Shown here: one piece after another, positions 1-8,100 of the stretch | Numbering within the stretch: the first letter of the stretch is position 1 | Layout of the letters: the number at the start of each line of letters is the position of its first letter | Translations under genes and position numbers: made by a program | DNA from: Bacteroidales bacterium UBA3388 | GTDB lineage: Bacteria > Bacteroidota > Bacteroidia > Bacteroidales > P3 | NCBI GenBank assembly: GCA_002358855.1 | Contig: DEPQ01000038.1 | Span: 1-17,003, forward strand | DNA length: 17,003 bases | Reading direction: 5' to 3' | The notes under the pieces: generated by a model | Seen by the model: the letters and a program-made list of their open reading frames with translations, nothing else | What the model was told of the DNA's origin: nothing | The model's database searches: none

Positions 1-210
1 TTTGAAAAAAACAGCGAAAAAATAGCAAAAAACAAAGACTTTTTTGGCAAAAATCGGACTTAAAAAAGTTAAGTCGTTGATTTACTGATTTTTAGTTAAA
101 GGCTTATATTTTCAATATTTGTGAATAGAAAATTTAGACTTGAAAATATCGCACGCATTCGGCGTTAAATTTATAGAAATTTTGTTTACATACGAAAATT
201 CGTGGCGAAT
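1..210. other. Non-coding left edge, possible weak terminator
   Basis: I find no convincing gene in this AT-rich stretch; the short plus-strand frame starting at 140 mostly runs antisense to the flippase gene. A hairpin with 7-bp arms (GACTTAA at 57-63, TTAAGTC at 69-75) lies about 135 bp beyond the flippase stop. Read on the minus strand it is followed within a few bases by a short T-run, so it could be a weak terminator for the flippase transcript. The window edge prevents a check of what lies further left. Confidence 0.3.
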
Positions 211-1650
211 CTATTTTATTAACGCTTTCTTTATGTCCAAGAAAAAGGCAACGACTAAGAAAATCGCTACGCAAAGGGTGTTGATTGAAAGTCTTAGTGC
301 TGTGTTGTCAAGGTTTTGGAAAGTGTTCATTACAAAATACAACCCTAAGGCAAGGATTACATAAAGCAAGAAACGTTTTATAGGGTATTTTACGGGATAG
401 AATTTTTGTCCTATTGCCCAACAAATTATCATTATTGAGGCATAGCAAATCAAAGTTGTGTATGCTGCACCTAAATAGCCAAAACGTGGCACTAAAATAA
501 AGTTTAAAACCAAGGTTATTGCAGCTCCTATGCCCGAAATGTAGGCTCCGTATATTGTTTTGTCGCTTACCTTATACCAAATTGAGAGATTGTAATAAAT
601 TCCCAAGCAGAAATTTGCCAAAAGAAGTATTGGCACAACGTTTAAGCCGACTCTATATTCCTCACTAACGAAATATTGAAACAAATCCATATAAGCAATT
701 ACTCCAAGAAAGATTGTAAGAAGGAAGATAGTGAAAACAAGCATTACCGAAGAGTATGTTTGTTTTGCATCTTTGGATTTCATCTTTGAAAAGAAGAAAG
801 GCTCGGCTGCAAACTTAAATGCTTGAATAAAGAGGCTCATTACGATAGAAATCTTGTAGCAAGCACCATATATTCCTATTTGTTGCATTGCGTAGGTGTT
901 GCAATCGGCAGTATTTTCGGGGCAAGTTAAAAGTTTTTTCAAAGCAATACGGTCAAAAGTCTCGTTTACCATTCCTGCCAATCCGCCAATCATTACGGGA
1001 AGTCCATAAATCAACATTTGTTTCAAAAGAGAAAAACTGATTTTAAAACGAAATTTAGAATATTCCGGTAGAAGCATCACAACAGATATTGCACTTGCTA
1101 AGAAATTTGAAATAAAAATACACTCAACAAGGTTATCTGGCTTGATAACAAAAAAGAATAATAGATTAAACCCTATATTTGAAAAAATATCTACACTTTT
1201 TATCAAAGCAAAACGTGCTGCTTTGTTTTCTTGACGTAGTTTTGCGTAAGGGATTGCACGAAAAGCATCAAGTGCAACAATGATTAAAAACCATTTAATA
1301 TAGTTTTGTTCGTTTTCATATTGCATTGCACTGCTTATGCTCTCGATATTGAAAAAGGTAAGCAAAACAAAAAGCGAGGTTGTGCAGAAAAGCGAAAATA
1401 AAGAGGTATTAAAAACTACGGACTTGTCCTCGTGTTTTTGGCAAAAGCGAAAATATGCCGTTTCCATGCCGTATGTGAGAATTATCATAAGGAAAGAAAT
1501 ATAGGCATAAAGCTCTGAAACCACTCCGTATTTGTCTGCCGTAAGGGAATAGGTGTAAACCGGTACTAAAAGATAATTTAAAAATCTTCCTAATATGGTT
1601 GGCAAACCATAAATTGCTGTTTGCCCTGCAAGTTTCTTTATATCGCTCAT
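211..1650 (-). CDS. Wzx/MATE-like polysaccharide flippase
   Basis: A 479-residue, strongly hydrophobic protein with roughly 12-14 membrane-spanning stretches along its whole length, typical in size for the MVF/MATE superfamily of O-antigen and polysaccharide exporters. The start (AGQTAIYGLPTILGRFLNYLLVPVYT shortened here to its key elements: a GLPTILGRF stretch near residue 15 followed by the first membrane segment) is the characteristic N-terminus of Bacteroidota oligosaccharide flippases, which move lipid-linked sugar units across the inner membrane. A second YGLPVMIGG element near residue 215 fits the usual two-bundle architecture. It starts 7 bp after the M28 peptidase stop on the same strand, so the two are probably co-transcribed. 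No glycosyltransferase is visible nearby, so this does not look like part of a capsule locus, and its substrate cannot be named. Confidence 0.85.
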   Translation of the reverse strand: MSDIKKLAGQTAIYGLPTILGRFLNYLLVPVYTYSLTADKYGVVSELYAYISFLMIILTYGMETAYFRFCQKHEDKSVVFNTSLFSLFCTTSLFVLLTFFNIESISSAMQYENEQNYIKWFLIIVALDAFRAIPYAKLRQENKAARFALIKSVDIFSNIGFNLLFFFVIKPDNLVECIFISNFLASAISVVMLLPEYSKFRFKISFSLLKQMLIYGLPVMIGGLAGMVNETFDRIALKKLLTCPENTADCNTYAMQQIGIYGACYKISIVMSLFIQAFKFAAEPFFFSKMKSKDAKQTYSSVMLVFTIFLLTIFLGVIAYMDLFQYFVSEEYRVGLNVVPILLLANFCLGIYYNLSIWYKVSDKTIYGAYISGIGAAITLVLNFILVPRFGYLGAAYTTLICYASIMIICWAIGQKFYPVKYPIKRFLLYVILALGLYFVMNTFQNLDNTALRLSINTLCVAIFLVVAFFLDIKKALIK

Positions 1651-1657
1651 TTTTTTC

Positions 1658-3055
1658 TTAGAAATAATATGTTAAACCAAAGATTGATTCTCTGTAAGTA
1701 ATCTTTATAGGTTGGAAATGTCTATCTAAGAATCCGTATTTCGCTAAATAATTTATTCCAATCTTACCTATGCGAAGTGTATATCCAAAAATCAGTCCTA
1801 TATCGTGCGGATTGTACTCTCCTTTCTTTAAAAGAGCATTCTCTAACTCTGCTTTAACAATATAATCGTAAGCAACACCAAGTTTAACTCCCATTCCAGC
1901 TGCTCTATCAAAGTATCCGAAAGTATAAGTCAAAGGAACAGAGATTTTCATTGCATTAAACTTTCCTTCAACTTGCTTACTTCGTTCTATATTTGCATTA
2001 ACTGCTAAATCCAAACTTTGAATTTCATCAATATTATACTGAATCATAAATCCACTATTTGCAGAAAAACCGTTTCTTCCTGTGATATTTCCGCTATGAT
2101 AATACTGATTGCAACTTCCTATGCCGAGATTTATTCCAAATTCAAAACCATCTCTATAAAACTGATGCTTTCGTGATTTTTTCCCTGAAAATCCTAAATC
2201 TTTATAATTGCTTGCATTTACGGTAAGATTGAAAACAAAATCGCAAATCCTATCCATTCCCTCGTAATCTATCAATTCTGCATCGTCTTCGGGCTTATGA
2301 TAAGGTGAATCGGTGCCTGTTGTCATTGTTATTGCGGGAATATCTCTTTTTGCAAAAGAAGAATAGTCCGAATCCGTAAAAACAGATTTCTCATACTTAG
2401 ACACCTTTGTTTTTAAGTCGGTTTGCGTGCTTGAGAATATATCTTTCCAACCATTAAGCATAGCAACATTTGCAATTTCCAAAGCACCATTTTTATACCA
2501 GCCTACCATATCAAGATTTATCATTAACTTAATATCAGAAAGCTTATCAACAAACATAGGATTATAAGCAAAATGATCAGAGCCTAATAATCCCATTTCT
2601 TCGGCATCAAACCAAATTAAAATAATATGACGATTTAATTTATCTGTATTTGCATTTAGCAAACGGGCTAATTGCAAAAGCATAGCACTTCCCGATGCGT
2701 TGTCGTCAGCTCCGTTATATACTTTATTATTTCTTATTCCTAAATGATCATAGTGAGCACCTATTACAATGTATTCAGGATTATACAAAGGCTTTTCTGC
2801 ACGTATTTCTGCAACTACGTTTTTCCCTAAATTAGCACTAAAATCTTGAATATAATGTTCTATCTTTAAAGAATCTAATTGCTCACAAATATATTCCCTT
2901 GCAAGAGAGTTTCCAACGCTTCCAACCTCCCTTCCTTCCAAAGCATCAGAGCTTAAATAATAAACATCTTTCTTTAAATTTTCTCTTTGTTGGCTTTGAG
3001 CAAAACAAAGATTTAAACTCAAAATTGAGAGTATTAAGATAAAAAATCGTTTCAT
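1658..3055 (-). CDS. Secreted M28 metallopeptidase with outer-membrane barrel-like tail
   Basis: A 465-residue protein with a signal peptide (residues 1-19, ending CFA before QSQQ), so it is exported. Residues about 75-275 form an M28 zinc aminopeptidase domain. The expected residues are visible: H101 and D103 (AHYDHLG), D117 (NGADDNASG), E152/E153 (DAEEMGLLGS), D182 (NLDMVGW) and H253 (SPYHKPEDD). This supports an active di-zinc exopeptidase. Residues about 290-465 do not belong to the peptidase. They alternate polar and hydrophobic residues, with repeated glycine- and aromatic-rich strands, and end in the aromatic sequence LTYYF. This resembles a small outer-membrane beta-barrel (PorT-like or OmpA-barrel-like), which would anchor the enzyme in the outer membrane. 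It is first in a unit with the flippase. Its -7 box is at 3072-3079. The peptide substrate is unknown. Confidence 0.85.
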   Translation of the reverse strand: MKRFFILILSILSLNLCFAQSQQRENLKKDVYYLSSDALEGREVGSVGNSLAREYICEQLDSLKIEHYIQDFSANLGKNVVAEIRAEKPLYNPEYIVIGAHYDHLGIRNNKVYNGADDNASGSAMLLQLARLLNANTDKLNRHIILIWFDAEEMGLLGSDHFAYNPMFVDKLSDIKLMINLDMVGWYKNGALEIANVAMLNGWKDIFSSTQTDLKTKVSKYEKSVFTDSDYSSFAKRDIPAITMTTGTDSPYHKPEDDAELIDYEGMDRICDFVFNLTVNASNYKDLGFSGKKSRKHQFYRDGFEFGINLGIGSCNQYYHSGNITGRNGFSANSGFMIQYNIDEIQSLDLAVNANIERSKQVEGKFNAMKISVPLTYTFGYFDRAAGMGVKLGVAYDYIVKAELENALLKKGEYNPHDIGLIFGYTLRIGKIGINYLAKYGFLDRHFQPIKITYRESIFGLTYYF

Positions 3056-3071
3056 TTTTTATATTTTTTCG

Positions 3072-3079
3072 CAAAATTA
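3072..3079 (-). promoter_or_regulatory. Bacteroidota -7 box of the M28 peptidase unit
   Basis: Read on the minus strand this is TAATTTTG, a perfect match to TAnnTTTG, 17 bp before the peptidase start codon. The surrounding 16 bases (3071-3086, GCAAAATTATAAAGAA on the plus strand) recur identically at the Nudix promoter (15406-15421). No clear -33 TTTG is seen at the usual 19-21 bp spacing. Confidence 0.6.
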
Positions 3080-3092
3080 TAAAGAAATAACG

Positions 3093-3100
3093 TAATTTTG
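3093..3100 (+). promoter_or_regulatory. Bacteroidota -7 box of tyrS
   Basis: TAATTTTG fits TAnnTTTG exactly and lies 30 bp before the tyrS start codon. It is back to back with the divergent minus-strand box at 3072-3079, so each upstream promoter region overlaps the other promoter and the two transcripts may compete. The -33 region is only a T-run around 3064-3070. Confidence 0.55.
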
Positions 3101-3130
3101 TAAACTCAAAGCATAAAACTAAAAATAAAA

Positions 3131-4411
3131 ATGAAAAATTTCGTAGAAGAATTGCGTTGGAGGGGTATGATACACGATATTATGCCGGGCACAGAAGAAC
3201 AATTTTTAAAACAAACCGCTACTGCATACGTAGGATTTGACCCTACGGCAGATAGTTTACATATAGGACACTTAGTAGGCATTATGATGCTTTCTCATCT
3301 TCAAAGAAGCGGACACAGACCTATTGTTTTATTGGGTGGAGCCACAGGAATGATTGGAGATCCTTCTTTTAAAAGTCAAGAAAGAAAGCTTTTAACCTTA
3401 GAAGAAATACAACATAATCAAGCGTGTATAAAAAAACAATTATCTCGTTTTATGGATTTTGAAACCGAAGCAGAAAATAAGGCTTTGGTTCTTAATAATT
3501 ATGATTGGAATAGTAAGTGGAGTTTCTTGGATTTCATAAGAGATGTGGGTAAACACATAACTGTAAACTATATGATGGCGAAAGACTGCGTGAAAAAACG
3601 TATTGAAACAGGACTTTCTTTCACAGAGTTTTCTTATCAATTGCTTCAAGCCTACGACTTCAAATATTTGTATGAAAACTATGGATGTAAACTTCAAATG
3701 GGAGGCTCTGATCAATGGGGAAATATCACTTGTGGAACAGAACTCATTAGAAGAACACTTTCAGGCGAAGCCTTTGCAATGACTTGTCCTTTGATTACAA
3801 AAGCAGATGGTTCAAAATTTGGAAAAACTGAAAAAGGTAATGTGTGGTTAGACCCAGAAAAAACCTCACCTTATGCTTTCTATCAATTCTGGTTAAATGT
3901 TTCTGATGACGATGCAAAGAAATTCATACGTATCTTTACATTCCTTACAAAAGATGAAATAGAAGCTTTGGAAAAACAACACGATGAGGCTCCAAACCTA
4001 AGAATACTTCAAAAAGCTCTTGCAAAAGACATAACAATACGTGTTCATGGCGAAGAAGAATACAACAAAGCTGTTGAGGCTTCTGAAATTCTTTTTGGAA
4101 AAGGCACAACCGATACATTGAAAAAGTTAGATAGTGCAACATTCCTTAGCGTTTTTGAAGGAGTTCCTACATTTGAAGTTAGCAAAGAAGAAATCTTACA
4201 AGGAATAAACATAATTGATTTATTAGCAGAAAAGACTCAAATTCTTGCTTCAAAAGGAGAAGTTCGTAGAGCCTTAAAAGAAAACTCTCTTTCTGTCAAT
4301 AAAGAAAAAGTAAAAGAAGACTTTGTAACATCAAGCAACGATTTACTTAATGAAAAATACATATTAGTTCAAAAAGGCAAGAAAAACTACTTCATAATAG
4401 TAGCAAAATAG
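3131..4411 (+). CDS. tyrS: Tyrosyl-tRNA synthetase
   Basis: Attaches tyrosine to tRNA(Tyr) in the cytoplasm, using ATP. The 426-residue length is normal for a bacterial TyrS. Class I signatures are intact: HIGH at residues 44-47 (within DSLHIGHLVG), the tyrosine-binding region QMGGSDQWGN at about 189-198, and the KMSKS equivalent KFGKT at 229-233, the usual form in bacterial TyrS. Residues about 350-420 form the C-terminal S4-like RNA-binding domain (SKGEVRRALKENSL). It is monocistronic by appearance: its own -7 box lies upstream and a strong hairpin follows within 30 bp. No T-box or other leader RNA fits in the short upstream region. Confidence 0.97.
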   Translation: MKNFVEELRWRGMIHDIMPGTEEQFLKQTATAYVGFDPTADSLHIGHLVGIMMLSHLQRSGHRPIVLLGGATGMIGDPSFKSQERKLLTLEEIQHNQACIKKQLSRFMDFETEAENKALVLNNYDWNSKWSFLDFIRDVGKHITVNYMMAKDCVKKRIETGLSFTEFSYQLLQAYDFKYLYENYGCKLQMGGSDQWGNITCGTELIRRTLSGEAFAMTCPLITKADGSKFGKTEKGNVWLDPEKTSPYAFYQFWLNVSDDDAKKFIRIFTFLTKDEIEALEKQHDEAPNLRILQKALAKDITIRVHGEEEYNKAVEASEILFGKGTTDTLKKLDSATFLSVFEGVPTFEVSKEEILQGINIIDLLAEKTQILASKGEVRRALKENSLSVNKEKVKEDFVTSSNDLLNEKYILVQKGKKNYFIIVAK

Positions 4412-4413
4412 AG

Positions 4414-4480
4414 AAAAAACTCTTAGTTTTTTTGAAATAAATCAAAGAAAAAATTAAATTTTTCTTTGATTTATTTTTTT
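4414..4480 (+). terminator. Long AT-rich hairpin terminator after tyrS
   Basis: Two hairpins follow the tyrS stop. The first has 8-bp arms (4414-4421 and 4425-4432). The second has perfect 18-bp arms (4435-4452 and 4459-4476) around a 6-base loop and runs into T's at 4477-4480. Despite the near absence of GC pairs, the long stem and T-run fit an intrinsic terminator. It separates tyrS from the TetR promoter, whose -7 box is only 20 bp further on. Confidence 0.7.
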
Positions 4481-4499
4481 AAAGTAAAGAAATAATTTA

Positions 4500-4507
4500 T
4501 ACTTTTG
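4500..4507 (+). promoter_or_regulatory. -7 box of the TetR-activase operon
   Basis: TACTTTTG fits TAnnTTTG and is followed by CAG, as at other promoters here (see 9441-9448). It lies 45 bp before the TetR start. The region expected to hold the -33 element overlaps the T-run of the tyrS terminator. Confidence 0.6.
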
Positions 4508-4513
4508 CAGAGT

Positions 4514-4535
4514 TATTTAATAGAGTTATTAAATA
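4514..4535. promoter_or_regulatory. Candidate TetR operator (22-bp palindrome)
   Basis: Perfect 9-bp arms, TATTTAATA (4514-4522) and TATTAAATA (4527-4535), surround a GAGT spacer. The dyad begins 7 bp after the -7 box, so it should cover the transcription start. Size and placement are typical of an operator used by a TetR-family protein to repress its own operon. AT-richness makes chance palindromes likelier, but the position immediately before a tetR gene strengthens the case. Confidence 0.55.
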
Positions 4536-4552
4536 GGTTAAATAAATAGCGT

Positions 4553-5164
4553 ATGCAAAAGAATAATATGGAAGAACAAATTCTTTTAGTGGCAAAAGAA
4601 TTATTTATGCAAAATGGTTATGAGGGAGTTTCTACAACTCAGGTTGCAAAGGCTGTGGGCTGCAATCAAGCCTTAGTGCATTATTATTATCGTACAAAAC
4701 AAAATCTTTTTAAGATTATATGTCAGCAAGAAATACAAAAGATGTTGAAGATTCTTGCCGATATTCCACAAGAGGATATTTCGTTTGAAAATTTTATTGA
4801 AAAGATTATTGAAGCTCAAATTGGTTTTTTGAAAAACAATCCCGATGCTCCATTTTTTATAATTGGCGAATTAAGACACAATAGCGAGGTTTTGAAAATG
4901 ATGAGAGAACTTTTCTCTGAATTTGGCAAAGAAATTGTTGGCAAGATTCGTATGTTTGTTCAAATGAAACAAAGTAAAGGAGAATTAAAGGATATTTCAA
5001 TAGAGGATTTGCTAATAGATATTATGTCCTTAGACGTAATGTCGTTTGTAGGGCAAGTATTGTTTACACAAATCTTAGAAATGGATTCTCAAACACAAGA
5101 AGCCTTTTTGGAAAGAAGAAAGACTCATATAAAGAAACTAATATTATCAAACATAAAATCATAG
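4553..5164 (+). CDS. TetR/AcrR-family transcriptional regulator
   Basis: A 203-residue protein with an N-terminal TetR DNA-binding domain. The helix-turn-helix is at about residues 26-46 (VSTTQVAKAVGCNQALVHYYY, key elements TTQVAKAVGC and ALVHYYYRTKQNLF), followed by an all-helical ligand/dimer domain with no recognisable ligand signature. The start could be 4553 or the second ATG at 4568; neither has a clear Shine-Dalgarno sequence, as is common in this phylum. It is followed after 7 bp by the giant activase gene, so the regulator and its likely target are in one operon. The palindrome at 4514-4535 suggests autorepression relieved by a small molecule, plausibly an acyl-CoA or similar metabolite, but that is only inference. 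Confidence 0.9.
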   Translation: MQKNNMEEQILLVAKELFMQNGYEGVSTTQVAKAVGCNQALVHYYYRTKQNLFKIICQQEIQKMLKILADIPQEDISFENFIEKIIEAQIGFLKNNPDAPFFIIGELRHNSEVLKMMRELFSEFGKEIVGKIRMFVQMKQSKGELKDISIEDLLIDIMSLDVMSFVGQVLFTQILEMDSQTQEAFLERRKTHIKKLILSNIKS

Positions 5165-5171
5165 AAAGATA

Positions 5172-8100
5172 ATGTATAAATTAGGTATAGATATTGGCTC
5201 AACAACAGCAAAAGCAGTAGTTGTAAATAATAAAAAAGAAATTGTTTATTCTAATTATTTAAGACATAATGCTGACATTAAAGGAACGCTTTTAAATATT
5301 CTTGAAAGCATAAAAACTCAACTTGGAAGTGAAATAGAATTAGAAATAATCATAACAGGCTCTGCTGGATTTGGAATTTCGGAACGTTTGAACGTGCCTT
5401 TTATTCAAGAGGTCATTGCTGTGTCAAATTTTGTAATGCATTTCTCAATGGATATCAACTCTATTATAGATATAGGAGGAGAAGATTCTAAGATTATATT
5501 CTTTAACAAAGCCTCTTCTTTGCCTACGATGAGAATGAATGGTAATTGTGCGGGAGGAACGGGTGCTTTTATTGATCAAATGGCATTAATACTTGGTGTA
5601 AGTGTAGATGAACTTGACGCTTTGGCTCAAAACTCAAAACATATCTATCCGATTGCATCTCGTTGCGGTGTTTTCTCAAAGACAGATGTACAAAACCTTG
5701 TTGCAAGAGGGGTTTCAAAGCAAGATATTGCAGTGTCGATTTTCAATGCTATTGCCTTGCAGGTTGTTTCCTCACTTTCAAAAGGTATGCAGATTGTTCC
5801 AAAGATTTTATTCTGCGGAGGGCCTTTGACTTACATAAAATCGCTAAGAGAAGCCTTTGCAAGAGTACTTTCTCTTGAAGAAAAGGATTTCATAACACTT
5901 GAAAATTCTAATCTTATTCCTGCAATGGGCTGTGTTTTCACAAATGGAGAAAAGGGACTTGTAATAAACATAAATCAATTGATTGAAAACATAAAAACTA
6001 TCTCAACTACCTCAAAGCAAGAAAGCAATAGGTTAGAGGCGATATTTAATAGTGAGCAAGAATTAAAAGAGTGGAGAGAAGATAAAGCAAAGGGTGAGAA
6101 GGTAAAGTCGTTAAAAGATTTTTCGGGAGATTGTTTTCTTGGATTAGATAGTGGTTCTACAACAACAAAACTTGTATTGACCGACAAAGAAAGTAATATT
6201 ATTTTTTCTGATTACAGCAGAAACGGTGGTAATGCGTTGAATGCTGTAGAGCAAGCAATAGATAGAATGAATAAGGCTTGTCAAGAAAATAATGCTACAA
6301 TAAATATAGTTTCTGCTTGTTCAACAGGCTATGGAGAAGAGTTGATTAAGACTGCATTTTCTATGGAGTATTCTGTTGTGGAAACGATTGCTCACTACAA
6401 GGCTGCGAAAACTTTATGTCCTGAGGTGGATTTTATTCTTGATATTGGAGGACAGGATATGAAAGCCTTGTTTATTGAAGATGGAGTGTTGAATAAAATA
6501 GAATTAAACGAGGCTTGTTCTTCTGGTTGTGGTTCTTTTATAGAGAATTTTGCTAATTCGCTTTCTTATCCTGTTGCAGAATTTGCACAAATTGCTTGCT
6601 TGGCTAAAAATCCTTGTGATTTAGGAACACGTTGCACTGTCTTTATGAATTCAAAGGTTAAACAATCTCTTAGAGAAGGTGCAAGTGTGGCAGATATTTC
6701 AGCAGGGCTTTCCTATTCTGTTGTAAAAAACTGTTTATATAAAGTCTTAAAACTAAACTCTCTTGATATTGGAAAGAATATTGTTGTGCAAGGTGGAACA
6801 ATGCGTAATGATAGCATAGTAAAAGCTTTGGAAAATATGTTGGGATTAAAGGTTTATCGTAGTCAAACACCAGAACTTATGGGTGCATACGGCTGTGCAA
6901 TTTATGCAAAAGAGAATTACGAGAAACAAAACATAGCAACAACTTTTTCTCAAAAGGTTTCAAGTTTTACTTCTAAGGAAATAAATTGTAAGGGTTGCGA
7001 AAATCAATGCTTAGTTACTAAGTATGTGTTTGAAAACAATAAAGCATATCATTCGGGTAATAAGTGTGAAAAAATATTCTCTTCAAAAGCCGAAGAAGAA
7101 AAAGGAGATAATATTTATACTTATAAATTGGAAAGAGTTTTTGAAAATCCTCCGCTTGCAAACCCTAAAATGCAATTAGGTGTTCCAAGGGTTTTGAATA
7201 TGTTTGAGGATTTTCCTTTTTGGAAGGCGTTTTTTTCTTCTCTTGATATAGACCTTGTGCTTAGCGAACTTTCAACTTATAGCAATTATGAAAAGGGATT
7301 AAGGCAAGTAATGAGCGAAAATATTTGTTTTCCTGCAAAACTTGTGCATTCTCACATTGATAATCTAATTGCAAAGGGCTTAAAACGTATATTTTTCCCT
7401 TATGTTGTTTTTGAAAAGAAAGAAAGCGAAGATGTTGCTAATTCATATAATTGTCCGATTGTTTCTTCTTATAGCGTTTTGATTAAAAGTCAAATGTCGG
7501 TTTATGATAATAGTGAGGTGAAAATTGATAATCCTGTCTTCACTTTCAAGGATAAGAAACTACTTTTGAAGAATTGCGAAACTTATATCAAGACTTTATG
7601 TAAAGAAAACAAAGATTTGAAATATTCTTCTACACAAATAAAAAATGCTGTCAATAAAGGCTTGGAAGCTCAAAGTAAATTTGAACAAGATATGCAAGCA
7701 AAAGCGGAAGAATATTTTGAGAAAGCAAAAGCAAACAATATTCCAATAATACTTTTGGCTGCAAGACCTTATCATACTGATTCTTTGATTCAACATAAAT
7801 TGAGTGATATTATTTCTTCTCTTGGTGCGTGCGTGATAAGTGATGATATTGTGAGATTGAATAATGATTTTGATATGCAGGATACTTATATGCTCTCACA
7901 ATGGACTTATATGAATAGAATTGTTAAGGCTGCAAAATGGGTATGCGAGCAAAACAATGAGGTGAATTATGCACAAATCACTTCTTTTGGCTGTGGGCCC
8001 GATGCTTTTCTTTTAGATGAGATAACTAATCTTTTGAAACGTCATAATAAGTCTTGTACTATCATAAAGGTTGATGATATAAATAATGTAGGCTCAATGC

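Noticed and set aside
140..364. 74-codon plus-strand open frame at the left end
   Set aside because: Two thirds overlap the flippase gene in antisense, and the protein has no recognisable pattern.
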